The translations under genes were made by a program, and so were the position numbers. The notes below the pieces were generated by a model. The model was not told the origin of the DNA. It ran no database searches and worked only from the letters and a program-made list of their open reading frames with translations. A DNA stretch of 64,000 bases from UBA11051 sp964390495 (GTDB taxonomy: Bacteria > Armatimonadota > Zipacnadia > Zipacnadales > UBA11051), in assembly GCA_964390495.1 (NCBI GenBank), contig CAYMIN010000006.1, positions 62,001 to 126,000 of the forward strand. Direction: 5' to 3'. Below, piece by piece: positions 26,433 through 33,558 of the stretch. Numbering within the stretch: position 1 is the stretch's first letter; every line of letters starts with the position of its first letter.

Positions 26433-27839
26433 GTGAACGATTCAGAGACACAGACCGGGCAACTGCTCGCCGGTGCCGGGCGCACTGACATCACGCCGGA
26501 GCTAGGCACGCATCTGGCCGGGGCTGTCGGCCTGCACCGGCCCGCCGAGCGGATCCTCGAACCAACCTACGCCAAAGCGCTGGTGCTGGCCGGCGGCAAG
26601 AAAAAGCTGGGTATCGTGGTGCTGGATACCACCATTATCACCGAACCGTATACGGCGCGGATCAGGGCCGGCGCCGCGAAGCTCGGCTTCGCCCCCGAGG
26701 CGGTGATGGTACATGCCACCCAGACCCATTCCGCGCCGCCGCTAGGCTACTTCATGCTCGATGAGAATTTCCCGCCCCTTGCTGATGAATACGAATGGGT
26801 CCGGGGCGGCCAGGCAAGCTACAGCGACTTCGCCGCCGACCGCGCTAGCGAGGCCTTGGCCCAAGCCGACGCCGCCCTTCAGCCGATGCAGATCGCGACA
26901 GCCAGTGGCATCGAAGGCCGTATGGCCCACAATCGCCGCGCCGTCAGAGACGACGGCACCGTGGGAATGCCCGGGCCGAAGGTCTGGGATGAGCCGCTGG
27001 GCCCGACCTGGATCCGCTACCTCGAAGGCCCGATTGACCCGGAGCTGGGTGTGGTGTGTCTGCGCGATCAGGACCGGCAGGCCGCCGCAATGCTGCTGCA
27101 CTACACCTGCCATCCGGTGCACGTCTTCCCCAGGCCCATAGTGTCGCCGGATTGGCCCGGAGCATGGACTGATGAGATGCAGAAAGCGCATGGCGAGCAG
27201 TGCGTGCCCCTGGTGCTCAACGGTTGCTGTGGCAATATCAACCCGTGGCCGCCATTCGATCCCGATTATGTGGAGGACCACCTGCGTATGGGGCAGGTGC
27301 TGGCGGAGACCACCGGCCCGGTAGTCGCAAGCCTGCAATTCAGCGATGAAGCGACGCTGGACTGGCGGGTCAAGCATCTGGAAATACCGCTGCGCGAGGT
27401 TGCTGCTGATGACCTCAAATGGGCGCAGGAGTACCTGAAGCAGAATCCGGTGCCGCCCTGGGATGACAAGACAGCCGCGAAAATCGCCGGCGACTGGACG
27501 CGGGCGGCCGGACTGGTCAGCGTCGAACTATGCCGCCAGCGCCAGGGGGCAATGGACTACGAGGTGCAGGCCCTGCGGATTGGCGATACCGCCATCGTCG
27601 GCTTGCCGGGCGAACCGTTCGTCGAGGGGCAACTGCGCATCAAGATGGCCTCACCGGCCCGCTTCACCTATGTGGCGCATTGCACCACCCAGTACGTCGG
27701 CTATATACCGACGGCCGAGGCCCTGACCCGCGGAGGCCATGAAGTCAACACCAGCTACTGGGCCAAGCTGGTTCCCGAGGCCCTGGATACCATCGTGGAG
27801 GTAGCCGGAGAGCTGCTGACCGATCTATTCGCGCCCTGA
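26433..27839 (+). CDS. Neutral/alkaline non-lysosomal ceramidase-like protein, copy 2
   Basis: A 468-residue paralogue of the preceding gene, with the same length and motifs: GAGRTDITPELGTHLAGA, HATQTHSAPPLGY, LLHYTCHPVHVFPRP and VLNGCCGNINPWPP. The GTG at 26433 has GGGAG nine bases upstream; the frame is open nine codons further inside the previous gene. The ceramidase nucleophile Ser is again absent (Asn in GNIN). The C-termini also align (GEPFVEGQLRIK against GEPFVEAQLRIK), so the two genes arose by tandem duplication. They are diverged enough to have separate substrates or to form a heteromer. It is convergent with the MttB gene 25 bp downstream. Confidence 0.8.
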   Translation: MNDSETQTGQLLAGAGRTDITPELGTHLAGAVGLHRPAERILEPTYAKALVLAGGKKKLGIVVLDTTIITEPYTARIRAGAAKLGFAPEAVMVHATQTHSAPPLGYFMLDENFPPLADEYEWVRGGQASYSDFAADRASEALAQADAALQPMQIATASGIEGRMAHNRRAVRDDGTVGMPGPKVWDEPLGPTWIRYLEGPIDPELGVVCLRDQDRQAAAMLLHYTCHPVHVFPRPIVSPDWPGAWTDEMQKAHGEQCVPLVLNGCCGNINPWPPFDPDYVEDHLRMGQVLAETTGPVVASLQFSDEATLDWRVKHLEIPLREVAADDLKWAQEYLKQNPVPPWDDKTAAKIAGDWTRAAGLVSVELCRQRQGAMDYEVQALRIGDTAIVGLPGEPFVEGQLRIKMASPARFTYVAHCTTQYVGYIPTAEALTRGGHEVNTSYWAKLVPEALDTIVEVAGELLTDLFAP

Positions 27840-27864
27840 TCGCTAGGGGGGCAGAACGGGCAGC

Positions 27865-29268
27865 TCAGCCGCCGAGCTTCTCGATCCAGCGCTCCTCGAT
27901 TGCCGCCAGTTCGGCATCGGTGTCCTCGTCAATGAAGGTCTGCGGCTCGTCGGCCAGGATCTCCTCGACCTTCGCCTGCGCCGCCTCGCTCAGGCTCATG
28001 CTGCCGGCCGCTTCCCAGCCCTCGCGACCGCCGGTATAGGCAAGTCGCGGCTCGACAAGCTCTCGGAAGTGTGCCAGCGTGTGGTCGCAGCCGAGGTATT
28101 GCGCCTGCGTCCCCAGCTCCATGATGACATCGCGGGCGATCGTGTCCTCATTGACCTCGATGCCTGCCGCCACGCGGCTGGCCATGCGCGCGACCTCATC
28201 GTCTATCACCATCTGCGCCAGTGACATCACGCGGGTGGATTCGAGATTGCCGATACCCCAGATGATACTTACGCCGCTGATGGCATGGGTCAGTCCGGTG
28301 AGCAGGCTCTCGTAGGCGGCCTGGGCGTCGGCCATCATACTCTCGCTGCTCGACCATGAGGCGCTGGGCATGCCGTGGAAGCGGGCGAGCTGGGCTCCGG
28401 CCGATTGCATCAGCGCACACTCCGGCCCACCGGTGCGCGTCACCGCTGTCTTCATGTCCATGCTATGGGCGAAGCCAAGGTTGAAGACGGTCGGCCGGCC
28501 GGGCTCCAGAAGCTGCACGACCACTACACCAGCCAGGGCCTCGGCATTGGCGATTGTCAGCCCGCCGGCCGGAGTGACCGGCGCGGTCGCCCCGGCCACC
28601 GGCTCGGAGTTGACCATGATGGGGATCCCGTGGCCGGAACTTTTCTCGAAAGCGTCCAGGCCCATCGCCGACCACCGCAGCGGGCTGACGGCGGTGAAGC
28701 CGAGGCTGAAAATCGGCTTTGCCGAAACCGTCTCGTTTCCCAGCAGCACCTCCGCCATCTCGCGCATCGCCACCGTGCCCTCGGGCGTGTAGATGCAGGG
28801 CCGCAGATGCTTGGTGGTGTGCTGGGCCATCGTGCGCAGGCCGACGAAATCGCGGCTGGAGGGCGGATAGTCGGCCAGCGAGGTGCCGACCGTTGCGTGG
28901 ACCATCTCCAGCGCCTGGGCCACGCGGCATATGCTGATGAAATCGCGCTTCGCGATGGGCCGGGTGGTCCGCCCCTCATCGAGGTATAGCGCATTGCCGG
29001 TCCAGTACACCGACGGCTGATCGGGGCCGATCTCGGTCACCGTACCGTCCAGCGAGGCCAGCTTGACGCGCTCGGGAGCCTGCGGAACGCATTCATACAC
29101 CAGCTCGCGGGGAATCCGGACTACATCAGCCTGCGGCCCGGCCTTGCAGCCGTTTTGCAGCAGCAGCGCCTGTACCGACTCCGATTCGAACATGAGGCCG
29201 GTTTCGGCCAGAATATCCAGGCTGGCCTCATTGATCTGCTCGATTTCATTCTCCGCGAGCCAGTCCAT
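27865..29268 (-). CDS. Trimethylamine/glycine-betaine methyltransferase family protein (MttB-like, non-pyrrolysine)
   Basis: The MttB superfamily transfers methyl groups from quaternary or tertiary amines to a corrinoid protein. The ATG at 29268 is preceded by GAGGTGAGAGC and gives the normal N-terminus (MDWLAENEIEQINEASLDIL). The open frame extends 98 codons upstream but contains nothing family-like. The body is TIM-barrel-like with HLRPCIYTPEG, SLGFTAVSPL and MVNSEPVAGATAPVT. At 467 residues it is full length with no in-frame amber codon, so it belongs to the non-pyrrolysine branch that includes glycine betaine demethylases. No corrinoid protein (MttC) or methyltransferase partner is adjacent, so the acceptor is unknown. 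Confidence 0.88.
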   Translation of the reverse strand: MDWLAENEIEQINEASLDILAETGLMFESESVQALLLQNGCKAGPQADVVRIPRELVYECVPQAPERVKLASLDGTVTEIGPDQPSVYWTGNALYLDEGRTTRPIAKRDFISICRVAQALEMVHATVGTSLADYPPSSRDFVGLRTMAQHTTKHLRPCIYTPEGTVAMREMAEVLLGNETVSAKPIFSLGFTAVSPLRWSAMGLDAFEKSSGHGIPIMVNSEPVAGATAPVTPAGGLTIANAEALAGVVVVQLLEPGRPTVFNLGFAHSMDMKTAVTRTGGPECALMQSAGAQLARFHGMPSASWSSSESMMADAQAAYESLLTGLTHAISGVSIIWGIGNLESTRVMSLAQMVIDDEVARMASRVAAGIEVNEDTIARDVIMELGTQAQYLGCDHTLAHFRELVEPRLAYTGGREGWEAAGSMSLSEAAQAKVEEILADEPQTFIDEDTDAELAAIEERWIEKLGG

Positions 29269-29761
29269 GCTCTCACCTCGGTGGGGTCCTGATCTGCTGT
29301 CACTATTCTTCGACCGCGCCGGCGGGGACACCTTGTCGGCTGCTCGAGCCTTCGCACCCATAGTGAGACTCGCGCATAGCTCAGGCTTCCACTGTAGTTG
29401 TGCAAATTCCGTTAACGGCTGGGCCGGATGCTCAGTGCAAACGACACACTTCGCATGCGGCCCCTCCAAAAGGCAACGTCTCAAGCTTTGAAGGTCTTTT
29501 TGTCGTCTGGAGGGGCCGCATGGACGAGAGTTTGGCCACAAACTCACGGCCATCCGGCCCACGGCGTGTCACAACCCCATCGCCAACCCTCACAGATGCG
29601 CGGGGCACAGACCAGAAATGTGCACAACTGCAATTCCAGCCCGAATCCTTAATCCGTATTGCGAGGGATTGCAGCATCGAGCAGGGAATACTGGATATTG
29701 TGAAGTGCCCGAGCTTGCGCAACAGGTAGTATTGAATAAAGCCAGACGATGGACAGGTCCC
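29269..29761. other. Long intergenic region with a large inverted repeat
   Basis: A 493-bp gap between divergent genes. It contains the ribosome-binding site for the MttB gene at its left end, a perfect 15-bp inverted repeat (29454-29522) in the middle, and a short palindrome around AATCC-gtattgcga-GGATT (about 29651-29670). The frames running through it lack ribosome-binding sites and family features, so no gene is called. It is the longest non-coding stretch in the window. Confidence 0.5.
29454..29522. repeat. Perfect 15-bp inverted repeat (69-bp hairpin-forming unit)
   Basis: CATGCGGCCCCTCCA (29454-29468) and TGGAGGGGCCGCATG (29508-29522) are exact complements around a 39-base loop that itself contains CAAGCTTTG. 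It might be a structured RNA, a protein-binding site or a small non-autonomous mobile element. Confidence 0.7.
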
Positions 29762-32413
29762 ATGAGTTGGCATGTCAAGCCAAAAGTGCGATCATCACTC
29801 CTAGCCATTGCCTGCCTTAATCTGGCGGCGCTTGCGGCCGGCGCGGTTCCGCTGCCTAACACCGAGCTGGCGGCGGAGGCTGACCCTGGAGGCTATGATG
29901 TGTTCGCCACGCTGACGGCTAGCGGATCGCATCAGCAGATCCTGCTGGATTGGGGCGAGGCTGGCGGCCTGGTACTGACATTCGGCGCTAAGGCGACGCT
30001 GCTGGCGTCATCGGACGGTAGGGCCGAGCGAGAGCTCGGTCACGGAAAAGCTGCCCGCCCCGGCGAAGTGCACATCAAGCGCCGCAGGCCGATGGTCGAG
30101 GTGACGCAGCAGGGGAGGGTGCTGCTGAGGGCCTGGAGCCGGCGTGGAATTGCGGGTCAGGTAGCGCCCGCGACCGCTGCAAAGATGACCGAGTTCCGCG
30201 TTCAGCCGGTCGCGGACATCAATTTCAGCGACGAGTTTTTCGACCCGGAGGGGTCAGTAGATGTCTGGGAACCGCTGGCCGGAACCTGGCAGATCGGCAT
30301 CTATCGCGACGCCCTGATCCAGCGCGACCACGGCGATAAAGGCCCGATCGGCGCCTCCTGGTACGAGGCTAAAGACGCGGAGCAGGCCATGACGGTGACC
30401 GGCTACGACTTCTGGGACAGCTACCGGGCACGGGTGGCCGTGCGCGCGGTCGCCGGCACCCGCTTAGGACTGGTATTCTATTGCCAGGACGCGCACAACT
30501 ACGCCCTGCTTGCCGTAAGGCCTACTCAGACGCAAAGCCAGGGCCTCGCCACCCTCAGTTTCAGCAGAGATGGTCGCGAACAGGTCCTGGCGCAGGAAAC
30601 CGTCTCGTGGCGGGCCGATACCTGGTACGAGCTGGCTGTCGAAGCTGTTGATGAGCAGATCGCTTGCCGCGTCGCCGATGTCGAGGTATTCGCCGCGAGC
30701 TTACCGGCTTTCACCAGCGGCCGGGTGGGACTGTTCGCCGATGGCCCGGGGCCGGCGCAGTTCGATGACATGGCGGTGCGCTCCGTTGCTGTCACGCGAG
30801 ACGATTTCGAGCGCCCGACATTAGCCGAATGCTGGCAACCTAAGGCCGGACGTTGGGACCTGGCGAACGGGAGGCTGCATGCCGCCAGCGACCGGATGGT
30901 ACGGTGCCTGCGCGTTGGCACCGGCTGGCCGGCAACGCATCTGGAGACACGGGTCAGGCCGAGATGGAGCGCGGGCGGACTTTATCTGAATTGGACTGGA
31001 GGAACCGGCTACATATTCGGGGCCGAACCCGCCCAATTGACCTTGGCCAAATTCGTGAACGGGAAAAAGGCGATACTGGCGCGCTGGCCGCTAGTCAAGC
31101 CCGACGGCCTGGTCCTGCGCCTCTCGTACGACAACGGGCGACTCTGCGCCAGCGCCGGTGCCATCGAGAAGGTCGTGTACGACTTCGCCGCACCCTCCGG
31201 AGCATGCGGGCTATTTGTGCAAGGTAAGGCGGAGTTCCACGATTTCACGGCGCGAGAGCTGCAATCACCTGCAGCCGAGATCTCTGCCATCAGCGGTAAG
31301 CCCCAGTACGTTCCCGGAGAGCGCGAAGGCACCAAGCGACCGGTCTTAGGCTATTACTGGCGACCCCAGAACGGCCGTTGGACCGCCAGGACCATCCCCG
31401 ACTCCGCGCCGGGCTTGGGCCCTATTCCCGATGGCGACGGGCCTACTGCGCTTTGGTACTTCCAGCCCTGCCCCGGTGACGCCGTCATCAGCGCTGAGCG
31501 CTCCACCATTGCCCCCGGCACGACGCTTGGCCTGGCCCTGGCCTGCGCAGACGGCGACCTAGCCAGCGGCTACGCTCTCGAGGCCGCACAAAGCGCTTCG
31601 CTCAAGCTGAAGTTACTGCGCCAGGGCGCGACCGTGGCTGAAACCGAGGCTGATGCGCAGCCGAGCTATGCTCTGGCGCTATGGCGCGACGGGGATTACG
31701 TCGTGGCAAGGGCCGGGCAGGCGGCGCTGGCCTACAGGGATGCCCAGCCGCTGCCGGGAGGGCAGTGTTGCGCCTATGCGCGGGGAGCCGGTAGCATCAT
31801 CGGCGAACTTAGCCTGGGCCACCGCCGCGCCCGCTATTATGTCTTCAAAGAGATCGAGACCGATTGGCAGCCCGAGGCGGGTGAATGGATCGCCCATTCC
31901 GGCATGGCCTGTATCGCCTGGGACTACTGGCTCACAGGCAAAGGCGCGCCGCGGGCGATGTGCTACAACCTCCATCCTCAACCCCATGACCTGCAGGTGG
32001 ACTTCTGGATCAGCGAGTATACGCTGGGCTATAGCAGCGGCCATCACCAGCATTTCCCTTATTACAACCTCAGCCTGGTCACCTGTGCCAAGGCACGCTC
32101 AGCCGATAGCGGCTATCACTTTCTGATTGCGGGAGAAAAAGGGCGGGTCACGCAGCTTCTGAGGCTTGGGCAGGTGGTTGCCGAGACCCGGGACCGCCGC
32201 TTCTGGATCGCGATGGGCGGCCACTGCAACAGCCCGCGCGCCATCCATGTGGTGGTGAGCCAGTTGCGGGGAGAGATCAGCTTGTGCATCAATGACGAGG
32301 AAGCGCTGCGGTTCACGGACGCGGAGCCGCTGCGCGGAGGCTACGTGGGGATCGGGGCAAGCGACTGCGCGGCCAATTTCCGCGACTTCTGGATGGCGCC
32401 GGCAAGCCCCTAG
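29762..32413 (+). CDS. Large secreted protein with repeated LamG/DUF1080-like beta-sandwiches
   Basis: ATG at 29762 followed by a signal peptide (SSLLAIACLNLAALAAG; cleavage near AGA-VP). The frame is open 48 codons upstream without a ribosome-binding site. The mature protein (about 855 residues) consists of several concanavalin-like units that each begin with a 'W..pLaGtWqig' type segment: WEPLAGTWQIG (about 175), WQPKAGRWDLANG (about 360), WRPQNGRWTARTI (about 535) and WQPEAGEWIAHSG (about 700). Each continues to a strand such as FDDMAVRSV or FHDFTARELQ. This is the pattern of DUF1080/laminin-G-type carbohydrate-binding modules. No catalytic domain is apparent, so binding or structural roles are likely. 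Its stop codon overlaps the end of the convergent prs gene by four bases. Confidence 0.75.
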   Translation: MSWHVKPKVRSSLLAIACLNLAALAAGAVPLPNTELAAEADPGGYDVFATLTASGSHQQILLDWGEAGGLVLTFGAKATLLASSDGRAERELGHGKAARPGEVHIKRRRPMVEVTQQGRVLLRAWSRRGIAGQVAPATAAKMTEFRVQPVADINFSDEFFDPEGSVDVWEPLAGTWQIGIYRDALIQRDHGDKGPIGASWYEAKDAEQAMTVTGYDFWDSYRARVAVRAVAGTRLGLVFYCQDAHNYALLAVRPTQTQSQGLATLSFSRDGREQVLAQETVSWRADTWYELAVEAVDEQIACRVADVEVFAASLPAFTSGRVGLFADGPGPAQFDDMAVRSVAVTRDDFERPTLAECWQPKAGRWDLANGRLHAASDRMVRCLRVGTGWPATHLETRVRPRWSAGGLYLNWTGGTGYIFGAEPAQLTLAKFVNGKKAILARWPLVKPDGLVLRLSYDNGRLCASAGAIEKVVYDFAAPSGACGLFVQGKAEFHDFTARELQSPAAEISAISGKPQYVPGEREGTKRPVLGYYWRPQNGRWTARTIPDSAPGLGPIPDGDGPTALWYFQPCPGDAVISAERSTIAPGTTLGLALACADGDLASGYALEAAQSASLKLKLLRQGATVAETEADAQPSYALALWRDGDYVVARAGQAALAYRDAQPLPGGQCCAYARGAGSIIGELSLGHRRARYYVFKEIETDWQPEAGEWIAHSGMACIAWDYWLTGKGAPRAMCYNLHPQPHDLQVDFWISEYTLGYSSGHHQHFPYYNLSLVTCAKARSADSGYHFLIAGEKGRVTQLLRLGQVVAETRDRRFWIAMGGHCNSPRAIHVVVSQLRGEISLCINDEEALRFTDAEPLRGGYVGIGASDCAANFRDFWMAPASP

Positions 32414-33396
32414 CGAAACAGCGCGCTGACTGACTCGCCGGTGTGGATGGCATAGATGGCAGAGGCCAGAAGCGGGGCCACCGAAACCTGCGTTATCCGG
32501 TCAATCTGCTTCTCCTTAGGCAGGGGCAGGCTGTCGGTTATGACGATCTCTTCGATGTCGCTTTTTTGGAACCTCTCGATGGCCGGCCCGACCAGCACCC
32601 CGTGGGCGGCCCCGGCGTAGATCTTGCCTACATTGTACTTCTGCCTGAGGCAGTCAACCAGCACTAGCATCGAAGCGCCGGTGGCGATTTCGTCATCAAA
32701 GATGATGATGTTATTGCCTTCCACGTCCCCCACCACGCGGCTGATGAAGGCGTCGTCCTTGAGCAGGCTATCGCGGCGCTTGTCGCCGATGGCCAGGGGC
32801 AGGTCCAGGCGCTCGGCGTATCTGCCGGCTCGCTTGGCGCTGCCCGCATCCGGCGAGACTACGACGAAGTTCGTCAGGTCGAGCTTCTCCGAGAAGTAAT
32901 CACACAACAGCGGCACGGCCGTCAGGTGATCGGCGGGGACCTGGAAGAAGCCCTGGATCTGCTCCGAGTGCAGGTTCATCGTCAGCAGCCGGTCGGCGCC
33001 GGAGGCCTCCAGCAAATCCGCCACCAAGCGCGCCGATACCGAGATGCGGGGCGCGTCCTTCTTATCCGAGCGCACGTAGGCGTAGTAAGGCATCACCACC
33101 GTCACGCGATGCGCCGAGGCATGCTTGAGCGCGTCCACCATCAAAAACAGTTCCATCAGGTGCTCGGAAACCGGGGCCGAGGCGGTCTGCAGCACGAAGA
33201 CATCCTTCTCGCGCACGTTCTCCCTGATCTGCACGTAGATATTGTCATTGGCGAAACGGTCTATATAGGTCTCGCCCAGCGGTATGCCCAGACAGACGCA
33301 AATATCCTTGGCCAGTTGCGGGTGCGAGGAGCCGCAGAAAATCTTTAGGCTGTCATTCAGATCGTCGGGAATATCATAAAGCCTTCGTTCGGGCAT
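32410..33396 (-). CDS. prs: Ribose-phosphate pyrophosphokinase
   Basis: Makes PRPP from ribose 5-phosphate and ATP for nucleotide and histidine synthesis. Visible: FCGSSHPQLAKDICVCLG, the flexible loop ending in YYAYVRSDKKD (usually YARQDRK), the metal/ribose region TMNLHSEQIQGFF, and the PRPP-binding loop IIIFDDEIATGASM. The ATG at 33396 has AGGAG nine bases upstream. At 328 residues it is slightly longer than usual (310-320). The gene stands alone and overlaps the 3' end of the convergent secreted-protein gene by four bases. Confidence 0.96.
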   Translation of the reverse strand: MPERRLYDIPDDLNDSLKIFCGSSHPQLAKDICVCLGIPLGETYIDRFANDNIYVQIRENVREKDVFVLQTASAPVSEHLMELFLMVDALKHASAHRVTVVMPYYAYVRSDKKDAPRISVSARLVADLLEASGADRLLTMNLHSEQIQGFFQVPADHLTAVPLLCDYFSEKLDLTNFVVVSPDAGSAKRAGRYAERLDLPLAIGDKRRDSLLKDDAFISRVVGDVEGNNIIIFDDEIATGASMLVLVDCLRQKYNVGKIYAGAAHGVLVGPAIERFQKSDIEEIVITDSLPLPKEKQIDRITQVSVAPLLASAIYAIHTGESVSALFR

Positions 33397-33512
33397 CAGT
33401 CATTTCTCCTGAGCCGGAATCTGTAAGCAAATAAGCCTGCTGTGTAATGTGCTCATGCACAGAGGCTCACCGGTATGGTAGCACCACTTTACGCGCCTGT
33501 CAACCAGGCCTT

Positions 33513-33544
33513 GAAAACACAAAAGTCGGGATTCTACCCGACTT
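33513..33544 (-). terminator. Rho-independent terminator of the KaiC-SBP gene
   Basis: On the minus strand AAGTCGGG-tagaat-CCCGACTT is followed by TTGTGTTTTC. It lies 15 bp after the stop of the KaiC-SBP fusion gene and ends the two-gene unit before prs. Confidence 0.75.
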
Positions 33545-33558
33545 CTACATGCCTTCCC

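Noticed and set aside
29269..29562. N-terminal extension of the MttB-like protein by 98 codons
   Set aside because: No ribosome-binding site or family similarity; GAGGTGAGAGC before the inner ATG at 29268 decides the start.
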